From positions 1-26,376 of the forward strand of contig JAUWFS010000018.1 of assembly GCA_030606805.1 (NCBI GenBank): DNA of 26,376 nt. Reading direction: 5' to 3'. The stretch comes from B13-G4 sp030606805 (lineage in GTDB: Bacteria > Desulfobacterota > Desulfobacteria > Desulfobacterales > ETH-SRB1). Shown piece after piece: positions 14,092 to 21,724 of the stretch (position 1 is the stretch's first letter; each line of letters begins with the position of its first letter). The position numbers and the translations under genes are program-made. Under the pieces are notes generated by a model. That model saw only the letters and a list, made by a program, of their open reading frames with translations, was not told where the DNA came from and did not search any database.

Positions 14092-15390
14092 ATGAATTTT
14101 TCAACAAAACATCGGATAATTACAGGTGATAGTCGTCATATGGGAGAATTAAAAGATAAGTCTGTCCAGCTTGTGATTACATCCCCACCATATTGGCAAC
14201 TAAAAGATTATGGAACAAATGACCAAATCGGTTTTAATGATAGTTATGAGAATTATATAAATAACTTAAATCTTGTTTGGAGTGAATGTTATCGTATCCT
14301 TGATAACGGATGCAGACTCTGTGTAAATATTGGTGATCAATTTGCCCGTTCAGTTTATTATGGAAGGTATAAAGTAATTCCAATAAGAACAGAAATAATC
14401 AAATTTTGCGAAAGTATAGGGTTTGATTATATGGGAGCGATAATTTGGCAGAAGAAAACAACTACTAATACAACTGGCGGTGCAACCATAATGGGTAGTT
14501 TTCCTACCCCAAGAAATGGTATTATTTCAATAGACTACGAGTTCATATTACTATTTAAAAAACTCGGGATGCCGATAAAACCTGATAGAGAGATGAAAGA
14601 AGCATCAAAAATGTCAAAAGAAGAATGGAAAGAATATTTTTCAGGACATTGGAATTTTGGGGGCACAAAACAAAACGGACATGTTGCAATGTTTCCTGAA
14701 GAGTTACCAAGACGACTAATAAAAATGTTTGCTTTTGTAGGCGATACCGTTCTTGATCCCTTTATGGGAAGTGGCACAACAACACTTGCGGCAAAAAATC
14801 TTAATAGAAATTCGGTTGGATATGAAATTAACCCTGATTTTATTCCTATCATTGAAAAGAAATTGCAAGTAAATCAACCTGACTTGCTGGGAACAGAATA
14901 TGAATTTATAAAACAAGTAAATATTGACATTAACTTTACCGAAGAGATTCAAAATCTACCATACATTTTTAAGGATTTTCACGCACTTGATAAAAAAATT
15001 GATCCGAAAAAATTAGAGTTTGGCTCAAAAATAGATAAGGATAGTGGAGCAAGAGAAGAATATTTTTCAGTAAAAGAAGTTATCAGTCCTGAATTAATAA
15101 AATTAAACAATGACTTAATAATTAGGCTAATTGGAGTTAAAGAAAAAAAGGAAGCTAACGGGAAAGCTGTAGAGTTTTTACAACTCAAAACAAAAGGACA
15201 AAAAGTTTTTCTAAAATATGATGAAATTAAACACGATGAGAATAATCATTTAATGGTCTATTTATATTTGAAAAATAAAACTTTCCTAAACGCACACTTG
15301 ATAAAAAATGATCTTGCAGATGTTGATTTGCTATTCGATTATAAGAATAAAGAGAGATTTATTAAATATTTAAACAAGAAAACAGTATAA
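14092..15390 (+). CDS. Beta-class DNA methyltransferase (likely N4-cytosine) with SNase-like C-terminal domain
   Basis: Encodes 432 residues. Motif IV TSPPYW is at 30-35 and motif I, DPFMGSGTT, is at 222-230, so the order is that of beta-class amino-methyltransferases. SPPY rather than DPPY favours N4-cytosine. Residues of about 325-415 look like a staphylococcal-nuclease-type OB fold: IRLIGVKEKK near the first catalytic region, KVFLKYDE, LMVYLYLKNKTFLNAHLIK and a final NDLADVD. R345 aligns with the nuclease Arg, but the usual Asp, Glu and second Arg appear replaced, so the domain is probably not catalytic and may bind DNA. It is inside the ssrA island, and no restriction enzyme is recognisable. 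The SNase assignment is by eye. Confidence 0.85.
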   Translation: MNFSTKHRIITGDSRHMGELKDKSVQLVITSPPYWQLKDYGTNDQIGFNDSYENYINNLNLVWSECYRILDNGCRLCVNIGDQFARSVYYGRYKVIPIRTEIIKFCESIGFDYMGAIIWQKKTTTNTTGGATIMGSFPTPRNGIISIDYEFILLFKKLGMPIKPDREMKEASKMSKEEWKEYFSGHWNFGGTKQNGHVAMFPEELPRRLIKMFAFVGDTVLDPFMGSGTTTLAAKNLNRNSVGYEINPDFIPIIEKKLQVNQPDLLGTEYEFIKQVNIDINFTEEIQNLPYIFKDFHALDKKIDPKKLEFGSKIDKDSGAREEYFSVKEVISPELIKLNNDLIIRLIGVKEKKEANGKAVEFLQLKTKGQKVFLKYDEIKHDENNHLMVYLYLKNKTFLNAHLIKNDLADVDLLFDYKNKERFIKYLNKKTV

Positions 15391-15452
15391 TGGCAAAGAA
15401 AGAAATTATTGAAGAAATAAAAACTGAAATTGAGAGATTGAAGAACACATAA
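15390..15452 (+). CDS. 20-residue ORF overlapping methyltransferase stop (possible remnant of partner gene)
   Basis: The methyltransferase stop and this start share bases (TAATG at 15388-15392), a classic coupling junction. It encodes MAKKEIIEEIKTEIERLKNT and then stops. A charged helical start like this is common in restriction endonucleases that follow their methyltransferase, so it may be the truncated start of one. It could also be a genuine micro-protein. Confidence 0.35.
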   Translation: MAKKEIIEEIKTEIERLKNT

Positions 15453-15780
15453 CAAATCACTGCACGTGATTCGCAGCGAACCGCTGTTTTTTACCCTCAT
15501 TTACCAAACAAAATGGCAGAAAAAATTTGTCTATATTTTTTCCCGCCACTTTTTTTACTCTACGCAAAAGCTTTAAAACCCCGACCTTATGAAGTTAGAA
15601 ACCTTACATCAAGCGCTGCTAAGGCAACGCAATCCATAGCCAATCCGAGTTTAAAAGAGACCGACAAGACGTCAGACAAAGACGAAAAATCTGAAAATTT
15701 TACACCAAATTTACACCAAGATGAAAAAAGGAAATTGGTATAATGTCCAATCTCCTGTAATCATAGAATAAACAAACGAT
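15453..15780. other. Right end of island without a convincing gene
   Basis: 328 bases hold a small hairpin terminator at 15474-15492. A reading frame at 15513-15743 (76 residues) has low-complexity, charged sequence and no family resemblance. Its tail (FTPNLHQDEKRKLV) resembles the charged ends of some integrases, but this is too weak for a call. Confidence 0.4.
15474..15492 (+). terminator. Short hairpin terminator after methyltransferase operon
   Basis: CAGCG (15474-15478) pairs with CGCTG (15482-15486) around AAC and is followed by six T. The stem is only five pairs but GC-rich, and the place, 22 nt after the small ORF, fits. Confidence 0.5.
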
Positions 15781-15812
15781 AATAATGGTGGAGGCGGCGG
15801 GAGTCGAACCCG
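15781..15812 (-). repeat. att direct repeat, ssrA-proximal copy
   Basis: Identical to 13700-13731. It contains the CCA end, the 3' acceptor strand and part of the T-arm of tmRNA. Confidence 0.92.
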
Positions 15813-16136
15813 CGTCCGAAAATATTCCACACAGGCATCTACATACTTAGCCTGAACTTTAGCTTTCGCCTGTTCAAGTCTCCTCCAGGCCGGATGCTTG
15901 AAAGGCTATCCTGTTTAAGTTTCGCTAATCCTGAAACAGGAAATCAGGAAAAGCTATCCTGCTAGTCGTCGCCCTTACCGGATGCGCAGGAATAATCCGG
16001 CAGGACGTTAGCCTAAGCGGCTAAAGCGTAATTATAATCATCTGCGATTATATTAGTCCCAACCTTTTTTACGAGCAGGCAGGAGCTCGGTATGCAGCCG
16101 GAGCTTCTTTATCTCCGTCGAAGCCATTTCGCCCCC
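15786..16136 (-). ncRNA. ssrA: Transfer-messenger RNA
   Basis: About 351 nt. The 5' end GGGGGCGAAATGGCTTCGACGG (given here as two parts: GGGGGCG, then AAATGGCTTCGACGG) pairs through its first seven bases with CGCCTCC before the 3' ACCA, with one G-U pair, to form the tRNA-like acceptor stem. The T-arm GGTTCGACTCCC is intact. The message part has resume codon GCA at 16045-16043 and encodes ADDYNYALAA, with stop TAG at 16015-16013. With the alanine carried by tmRNA itself the tag is 11 residues. The LAA end is the recognition signal for ClpXP-type proteases. It rescues stalled ribosomes together with SmpB, whose gene is just upstream on the same strand. Confidence 0.96.
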
Positions 16137-16222
16137 ATAGGGAGGAAATGTTGCAGATATATTGAAAAGAACATTATGAAACCTCTAAAACATTTTCTAA
16201 AGGACTTCATATAATATATATA

Positions 16223-16251
16223 AAAATAAGGGATAAATGCCTTAATGTCAA
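16223..16251 (-). promoter_or_regulatory. Probable sigma-70 type promoter of ssrA
   Basis: On the minus strand TTGACA (16251-16246) is followed after 17 bases by TATTTT (16228-16223). Transcription would begin about 80 nt before the mature 5' end, consistent with a processed precursor. It lies between repeat copy B and ssrA. Confidence 0.5.
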
Positions 16252-16276
16252 GTTCCAAAGGTTGATAAAAAAATTT

Positions 16277-16362
16277 GTAGCCATTCACGGCTTGAAACTT
16301 GAAATTGGGAAGAACAGTACAAAAGCATGAATGCCAAATTTCTAATTTCTAATTTCAATGCT
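16277..16362 (+). repeat. Palindromic intergenic repeat, family 1, copy B (right end lost)
   Basis: Starts GTAGCCATTCACGGCTTGAA and contains the core GAAGAACAGTACAAAA at 16309-16324 and two TAATTTC heptads. It ends in CAATGCTCC, which aligns with CAATGTTCC of copy C, but the right terminal repeat is missing and the smpB coding sequence takes its place. Confidence 0.82.
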
Positions 16363-16813
16363 CCTTTTTTTCTCTGTCCAGTTCCCTTTTTTGATCGCGC
16401 CTTCTGATTGTCTCTCTTTTATCATACTTACGCTTTCCCCTGGCAAGAGCAATTGTCATTTTCACTTTTCCTTTTTTAAAATAAATATTTAAGGGAATCA
16501 GAGAGTAACCCATTTCATTTACTTTACCATACAGCTTTTTGATCTCATGCTTGTTCAACAGCAGCTTTCTGGGCCTTAAAGGCTCATGATTGTTATCCTG
16601 AGCAAAAGGATATGCCCCAATATGCATCTGATAAACAAAAACCTCTCCGTTTTTAATCTTTGCGTATGAATCCTTAAGATTTACACGGCCGATTCTGATG
16701 GATTTGACCTCGGTTCCGACAAGAACCATTCCGACCTCATAAATATCTTCTATAAAATAATTATGTCTGGCCTTTCTGTTTTCTGTAATAATTTTTTTGT
16801 GCTCTATCCCCAA
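16355..16813 (-). CDS. smpB: SsrA-binding protein SmpB
   Basis: Encodes 152 residues from a TTG at 16813, which follows GGAGGAAG (16825-16818) at a normal distance and gives the expected start before HKKIITENRKARHNYFIED. The ATG codons at 16843 and 16831 would place this site inside the coding region. Signatures are GTEVKSIRIGRVNLKDSYAK, the central EPLRPRKLLLNKHEI and the basic tail KRKYDKRETIRRRDQKRE, which enters the ribosome with tmRNA. The start overlaps the end of ptsI by 53 nt. The stop codon lies within repeat copy B. ssrA follows on the same strand. Confidence 0.93.
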   Translation of the reverse strand: MGIEHKKIITENRKARHNYFIEDIYEVGMVLVGTEVKSIRIGRVNLKDSYAKIKNGEVFVYQMHIGAYPFAQDNNHEPLRPRKLLLNKHEIKKLYGKVNEMGYSLIPLNIYFKKGKVKMTIALARGKRKYDKRETIRRRDQKRELDREKKEH

Positions 16814-18590
16814 ATGCCTTCCTCCGTGCATACACCTTTTCAAAAAGAATGCTGCCGTATGTTTCTCTTATCAATTCCTCAACTCCCGAGGCTGTGTTCT
16901 GTTTAAAAACATCTTTCATGAAGGCTCTGGCGTCTTCAACTTTAAGTGCCCTTATCATACTTTTTACAGCAGGAATCGACTGAGGATTCATGCTTAATTC
17001 ATCTATACCCAGGCCTAAAAGTATAGGCAGGTTAATAGGATCAGAAGCCATCTCACCGCACATGAACAGCTTTATCCCTTTGTCTCTGACGACATCGGCG
17101 ACATTTTTTATCATGCGTATAATAGCAGGATGAAGCGAATGATAAAGGTGCGCTACATGCCTGTTTCCTCTATCTATTGCCAAAGAGTACTGGATAAGAT
17201 CATTGGTGCCTAAACTGAAAAAATCTACTTCTCCTGCTAAAAGATCCGCAATTATCACAGCAGAAGGGACTTCGATCATTATCCCTAATTCAACATCTCT
17301 ATTAAAGAGAGTTCCTTCTTTGTCCAGAGCATCAGCAACTTCATCCAATATTCTTTTTGTCTCAATGACTTCCTCATAACTCGATATCATGGGAATCAAA
17401 ATCCTGACATTGCCAAAAGCCGCAGCCCTTAATATGGCTCTGAGCTGTGTTCTGAAGACATCAGGATTTTTCAGACAATACCTTATGGCTCGCAAGCCCA
17501 GGGCAGGATTGACTTCCACGTAATCAGAGTTATTACCAAATGCTTTATCGCCGTTTATGTCGAGAGTGCGGATAGTTACCGGTTTAGGCGCAATCACCTC
17601 GACCACATCCTTGTATTTATCAAAAAGCTCATATTCATTCGGCAAAATAGGGCTGCTCAAATACTGGAACTCTGTTCTGTAAAGTCCAATTCCATCTCCA
17701 CCGTAATCAATAACTGATACAACTTCTTCGGGAAGCTCGATATTGCCCATAACTTTTAACTGAAACCCATCGGCAGTTTCAGCTTGAAGATGGCTGTCAC
17801 GGGTAATGGCTGCTTTAAGTTCTTCGTATTTGGAGCTACGAACTCCATAGTCCAAAAGAGTTTCTTCAGTGGGATGAATAATTACTGTGCCGACCGTACC
17901 ATCAATAATAATTAAATCATCATTTTTAATGATATTAGTAGCATTCCCCAGACCCATGACAGCAGGAATCTCAAGGGTTCGGGATATAATGCTTGTATGA
18001 GATGCTTTTCCGCCCCGGTCAGTTACAAATCCCTTTATCCGCTCAAGATTTATCTGGCTTGCCTCTGCCGGGGAAAGATCGTTGGCGACAAGTATTACCC
18101 GTTTATCGATATCAGCAATTTTTTTTGTTTCTGCTCCGACTAGATTTCTCATTATGTGGTCAGACACATATACTATGTCGGTAGCGCGCTCTTTTAAATA
18201 TGAGTCAGACATATTTTTAAACATGGATTTCACTTCTGACACTACCTTTTTGAGAGCCCACTCCGCATTTACCTTTTCATTTTTAATTGTTTCAATTGTC
18301 TTGCCATATAGCATCTTATCTTTAAGCAGGGTTTTGTGAGTTTCAAGTATATATGTATGATCGCGCAATTCCTCAGGAGCATTAGTTATAATTGTAAGCA
18401 GTTGCTGCTTTGCCTTATTCACAGCGCTTTTGAAACGTTTTATCTCATCTGGCACATCATCTTCGCTGATAAAATACTTCTTTACAACGTCCACGCCTTC
18501 TATATCGACTATATAAGCCTTTCCTATACAAATGCCCGGAGAAGCATCTATTCCGATTAATATAATCTCTCTAGAGCCAGTATCTGTCAT
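16761..18590 (-). CDS. ptsI: Phosphoenolpyruvate-protein phosphotransferase (Enzyme I)
   Basis: Encodes 609 residues, slightly longer than the usual 570-590. The N-terminal part carries the phospho-histidine H198 in GGKASHTSIISRTLEIPA, flanked by the HPr-binding helical region. The C-terminal TIM barrel has the PEP-binding sites IRTLDINGDK, GIGLYRTEF, FFSLGTNDLIQYSLAIDRGN and MCGEMASD with the catalytic Cys. EI takes phosphate from PEP and passes it to HPr. ptsH ends only two bases upstream. No sugar-specific EII genes are in the window, so the relay may serve regulation or an EIIA elsewhere. Confidence 0.96.
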   Translation of the reverse strand: MTDTGSREIILIGIDASPGICIGKAYIVDIEGVDVVKKYFISEDDVPDEIKRFKSAVNKAKQQLLTIITNAPEELRDHTYILETHKTLLKDKMLYGKTIETIKNEKVNAEWALKKVVSEVKSMFKNMSDSYLKERATDIVYVSDHIMRNLVGAETKKIADIDKRVILVANDLSPAEASQINLERIKGFVTDRGGKASHTSIISRTLEIPAVMGLGNATNIIKNDDLIIIDGTVGTVIIHPTEETLLDYGVRSSKYEELKAAITRDSHLQAETADGFQLKVMGNIELPEEVVSVIDYGGDGIGLYRTEFQYLSSPILPNEYELFDKYKDVVEVIAPKPVTIRTLDINGDKAFGNNSDYVEVNPALGLRAIRYCLKNPDVFRTQLRAILRAAAFGNVRILIPMISSYEEVIETKRILDEVADALDKEGTLFNRDVELGIMIEVPSAVIIADLLAGEVDFFSLGTNDLIQYSLAIDRGNRHVAHLYHSLHPAIIRMIKNVADVVRDKGIKLFMCGEMASDPINLPILLGLGIDELSMNPQSIPAVKSMIRALKVEDARAFMKDVFKQNTASGVEELIRETYGSILFEKVYARRKAFGDRAQKNYYRKQKGQT

Positions 18591-18592
18591 AT

Positions 18593-18868
18593 TTAGCTTA
18601 ATTCTCCAAACCCTGTCTCAAACTGCTTTACAGTATTGTTTAAAATCTCAAGGTCTGATTGATCATCGATCTTAAGTGTAATTTTAGACCCTTTTGCGCA
18701 CTCAAGGGTCAGGATATCAAGGATACTTGAAGCATCCGCCATTTTGTTGTCTTTAATTATCCAGACGTTATAATTTGCTTTCCTGGCGATCTCCGCAATC
18801 TTGGCAGCGGACCTCGCATGAAGGCCGAGTTCGTTTATTACAATAACATCACGTGAAAGTTCAGTCAC
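18593..18868 (-). CDS. ptsH: Phosphocarrier protein HPr
   Basis: Encodes 91 residues. The active-site segment is ELGLHARSAAKIAEIA, with the phospho-histidine at H17. The residue after Arg is Ser rather than the usual Pro. The regulatory-serine position is kept as S48 in ADASSILDILTL, so control by an HPr kinase is possible. The C-terminal helix region carries DLEILNNTVKQFETGFGE. The gene is directly followed by ptsI, forming a ptsH-ptsI-smpB unit. Confidence 0.95.
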   Translation of the reverse strand: MTELSRDVIVINELGLHARSAAKIAEIARKANYNVWIIKDNKMADASSILDILTLECAKGSKITLKIDDQSDLEILNNTVKQFETGFGELS

Positions 18869-18883
18869 AAGTCTAATTATCCA

Positions 18884-18905
18884 TTCCCACGCTGGAGCAT
18901 GGGAA
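18884..18905. repeat. REP-like short palindrome
   Basis: TTCCCACGCT at 18884-18893 and AGCATGGGAA at 18896-18905 are inverted repeats with one mismatch. It resembles the widespread TTCCCACGCT-type extragenic palindromes of bacteria. It lies 16 nt upstream of the ptsH start. Confidence 0.7.
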
Positions 18906-19001
18906 CGTGAAAAAACGCTCAGTTTTCATCGCTCTCTAACCTTAAACCGGAGTAGTTACTTAATTTTTATCAGCCCGTTTATAACTTGTCAATCTGTAAT
19001 C

Positions 19002-19138
19002 GTAGCCGTTCACGGCTTGAAACTTGAAATTGGAAAGTAGAAATTAGGGAGAGATTAAATTAGAAATTGGGAAGAACAGTACAAAAACATGAATGCCCAA
19101 TTTCTAATTTCTAATTTCAATGTTCCGTGAACGCTTAC
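19002..19138 (+). repeat. Palindromic intergenic repeat, family 1, copy C (complete)
   Basis: A 137-bp copy with terminal inverted repeats GTAGCCGTTCACGG (19002-19015) and, read inward from 19138, GTAAGCGTTCACGG (12 of 14). It has the shared CTTGAAACTTGAAATT, the core GAAGAACAGTACAAAA at 19071-19086 and TAATTTC heptads. It is longer than copy A through extra bases in its left half. Confidence 0.85.
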
Positions 19139-19184
19139 CTGTAATCAATGCATAGAATTCAGGGAACTCTAAAGAAATATATTC

Positions 19185-20318
19185 TTACGAATAGAATTCC
19201 TTTATCCTTTCAACCACATATGCCTGTTGCTCATATGAAAGTTCAGGATATACGGGAAGGGCTAAAGTGTGTAAGGCAGCGTATTCACCCGCAGGAAAAT
19301 CTCCTTCTCCGTAATTCAGATTTGAAAAACAATCCTGGAGATGCATGGGAACAGGATAGTAAATCTCTGTCCCTATGCCTGCATCAGTTAAAAACATTTT
19401 AAGATCGTCTCTTTTTTCCTTCAAACTTATTACAAACTGATTGTAAATATGCCGGTTTTCCTTTTCAGCAGGAAGATTAACAATATCCTCCAGCCCTGCG
19501 TCAATAAAAAGTTCTCTATATTTATCCGCATTTGCCTGCCGCGCCTCAGTCCAGCCGTCAAGATACTTCAGCTTAATGGATACAATGGCTGCCTGAAGTG
19601 CATCCAACCTGAAATTTCCTCCTACTTTGTTATGATAATATTTTAAATGCGATCCGTGAACTCTCAGCAAGCGCAATTTATCAAAGAATTCATCTGAATT
19701 TGTTGCAGCAATTCCGCCATCTCCAAAGGCTCCGAGATTTTTTGAAGGAAAAAAAGAAAAACAGCCGAAATCACCTATTGAGCCCGCACGCCGCCCCTTA
19801 TATTCCGCACCAATGGCCTGTGCTGCATCTTCGATAACAATAAGATTATACTCTGCTGCTATCTCAAGGATAGAATCCATGTCACAACATTGACCATATA
19901 GATGGACGGGGATTATGGCTTTTATCTTTTTCCTTTCTTTTCCTGTCATACCATCCATCACTCTGAAAATGCTTTTAGATGAGATATTATAAGTTTCAGG
20001 ATCAATATCCGCAAAAACAGGAGTTGCTCCGGTTCGGGCTATTGAACCTGCTGTTGCAAAAAAAGTATAAGTTGAAGTGATAACTTTATCCTCAGGTCCG
20101 ATATCGGCAGCCATAAGTGAAATAAGAAGAGCGTCGGTTCCTGAAGACACGCCAACTGCATGTTTTGAAGAGCAATATTCAGCTATCTCTTTTTCCAGGG
20201 CTTCGACACGTGGACCAAGTATAAAATACTGGCTCTCAAAAATCTCTTCGGTAACTTTCATGACTTCTTCTTTAATCGTCTGATACTGCAACTTAAGATC
20301 TAGTAATGGTACTTTCAT
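19185..20318 (-). CDS. DegT/DnrJ/EryC1/StrS family aminotransferase
   Basis: Encodes 377 residues from the ATG at 20318, which has GAAGGA about eight bases upstream. A TTG at 20342 is in frame but would be coding through this site. This fold-type I PLP enzyme family transaminates keto-sugars bound to nucleotides. Signatures are VPLLDLKLQY at the start, SSGTDALLISLMAADIG, EDAAQAIGAEY with the PLP-ring Asp, and FFPSKNLGAFGDGG with the PLP lysine K193. The C-terminal half has GGNFRLDALQAAI and IYYPVPMHLQ, typical of the WecE/WbpE-like group. The exact sugar cannot be told. Next to manC, it probably serves surface polysaccharide synthesis. Confidence 0.92.
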   Translation of the reverse strand: MKVPLLDLKLQYQTIKEEVMKVTEEIFESQYFILGPRVEALEKEIAEYCSSKHAVGVSSGTDALLISLMAADIGPEDKVITSTYTFFATAGSIARTGATPVFADIDPETYNISSKSIFRVMDGMTGKERKKIKAIIPVHLYGQCCDMDSILEIAAEYNLIVIEDAAQAIGAEYKGRRAGSIGDFGCFSFFPSKNLGAFGDGGIAATNSDEFFDKLRLLRVHGSHLKYYHNKVGGNFRLDALQAAIVSIKLKYLDGWTEARQANADKYRELFIDAGLEDIVNLPAEKENRHIYNQFVISLKEKRDDLKMFLTDAGIGTEIYYPVPMHLQDCFSNLNYGEGDFPAGEYAALHTLALPVYPELSYEQQAYVVERIKEFYS

Positions 20319-20328
20319 ATTATTTTTT

Positions 20329-20354
20329 CCTTCAGCCTTCAACCTTCTGCCTTC
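20329..20354 (-). repeat. Four tandem GAAGG heptads upstream of aminotransferase start
   Basis: CCTTC recurs exactly every seven bases at 20329, 20336, 20343 and 20350. On the coding strand this is GAAGG four times in the 41-nt gap between manC and the aminotransferase. The copy nearest the start acts as its ribosome-binding site. Confidence 0.85.
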
Positions 20355-20359
20355 GAACT

Positions 20360-21724
20360 TTAGTTCGATATATTTACTCTAATAATACAAGCCGGCTCTT
20401 TCCCGGAGTTATCAATTTTAACAGATTCATTGCCAAAAATTATTTTTGACTCTCCCCTGGTTAACAATTCGGTTTCCAAGTTTAATGTGATTTTCACATG
20501 GCCTTTAATCACAATTAGGTGTTGTAAAGCCGGCTTTTCAACTTTAAATTGAAGATTTGAATCAGGATATATGACAAGTCTTTCAACTTTAATATCATCT
20601 TCATGTTCATGTTCGAGAACAGTCAGGCTGCCCCAAGAATGGTGAACTTTATTATGCTTCTTATATTCTTTTCTTCCCTTTCCCTTTAGCTGATTAACAA
20701 TAGATTTTACATCCCTGCTGTTATCAAGGTCCGAAACAAATACGGAATCCGGCGTTTCAACGACAACTATTCTATTTAGATGGTTTGTAGCGATCAGCCT
20801 GTCCCTGCCCATTATAAAACAGTTTTTAGTATCCTTTGCTATAACATCTCCATCAATAACATTATTATCCCCATCTTTTGGAAGAAAATCATAAAGAGAC
20901 TTCCATGATCCTATATCGCTCCATCCAAAGTCAGATGGCAAAACAACTCCTTTATCCGTATTTTCCATTATGGCATAATCTATAGAAATATCCGGCAGTC
21001 TCTTATATTCATCTACTGTTATTGGGTCTTTTATAATAATATCTTCCATTATTTCAAGAAGTTCCGGCTGATATTTGCGAAATTCTTCAATCATGACAGA
21101 ACCCATGAAAACAAACATCCCGCTGTTCCAAAAAAAGTTTCCAGCCTTAACATACTTTTCTGCAGTTTCTGCATCCGGCTTCTCAACAAATCTCTTAATC
21201 GCTGATGCTCCATCAAATATCTCGCCGGCACCTTCAACATACCCATATCCTGTCTCAGGATAATTGGGTTTAATACCAAAGGTTACAATATAACCCTTGT
21301 CGGCAAGACGTATTGCAGTATTTAACTTATTATGAAAACTCTCTATATCTCTAATTACATGATCAGCCGGAAAAACACACAGAACAGAATCCTGTTTACT
21401 TTTTAAAATATTGAGTACTGCAAGCAGAATAGCGGGCGCTGTATTTCTGCCACACGGTTCACAAATGATTTTTCCTTCAGACCGAACGCCTATCTCAGCC
21501 ATGTGCCTCGCTGTCTCATGAAAATGTTCCTTTCCGCATACAATTCTTATTCGTTCTGTGTCAACCACAGGGCTCAGCCTCTTTATAGTACTCTGAACAA
21601 GAGAATCTTTCCCTATAAACTTTACAAGCTGCTTTGGATAGAGCTTTCTGGATACAGGCCAAAGACGCGTTCCAGACCCACCTGCGAGCAAGACAGCATA
21701 TATGTTTTCCTTCAGGTCAGGCAT
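20360..21724 (-). CDS. manC: Mannose-1-phosphate guanylyltransferase (ManC type) with degenerate isomerase domain
   Basis: Encodes 454 residues from the ATG at 21724, with AAGGAAG upstream. A longer reading from 21778 would overlap dnaE by 62 nt instead of 8. The N-terminal nucleotidyltransferase has LLAGGSGTRLWPVSRKLYPK at about 12-31, FPADHVI and FVEKPD, and makes GDP-mannose from GTP and mannose-1-phosphate. The C-terminal cupin starts at VHHSWGSLTVLEH. Where bifunctional enzymes have the metal-binding QMHHHRAEH, this one reads QFKVEKPALQH at 392-402, so the phosphomannose-isomerase activity is probably lost. Translationally coupled to dnaE. Confidence 0.9.
   Translation of the reverse strand: MPDLKENIYAVLLAGGSGTRLWPVSRKLYPKQLVKFIGKDSLVQSTIKRLSPVVDTERIRIVCGKEHFHETARHMAEIGVRSEGKIICEPCGRNTAPAILLAVLNILKSKQDSVLCVFPADHVIRDIESFHNKLNTAIRLADKGYIVTFGIKPNYPETGYGYVEGAGEIFDGASAIKRFVEKPDAETAEKYVKAGNFFWNSGMFVFMGSVMIEEFRKYQPELLEIMEDIIIKDPITVDEYKRLPDISIDYAIMENTDKGVVLPSDFGWSDIGSWKSLYDFLPKDGDNNVIDGDVIAKDTKNCFIMGRDRLIATNHLNRIVVVETPDSVFVSDLDNSRDVKSIVNQLKGKGRKEYKKHNKVHHSWGSLTVLEHEHEDDIKVERLVIYPDSNLQFKVEKPALQHLIVIKGHVKITLNLETELLTRGESKIIFGNESVKIDNSGKEPACIIRVNISN

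Larger units (their letters stand above)
13700..15812. mobile_element. Integrase-less genomic island inserted in the 3' end of ssrA
   Basis: About 2.1 kb lies between perfect 32-bp copies of the ssrA 3' end. Inside, base composition is visibly more AT-rich than the flanking genes. The only substantial gene is a DNA methyltransferase. No integrase, excisionase or transposase is present, so it is either a decayed island or a minimal passenger element mobilised in trans. The ssrA-proximal copy keeps the tmRNA gene intact. Confidence 0.85.
18869..19184. other. Intergenic region upstream of ptsH filled by repeats
   Basis: 316 bases without a gene. They contain a REP-like palindrome at 18884-18905 and repeat copy C at 19002-19138. 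No clear promoter for ptsH was identified. Confidence 0.6.

Noticed and set aside
15513..15743. 76-residue ORF at the right end of the island
   Set aside because: Odd composition, no ribosome-binding site of note and no family resemblance; the faint likeness of its tail to integrase ends is not enough.
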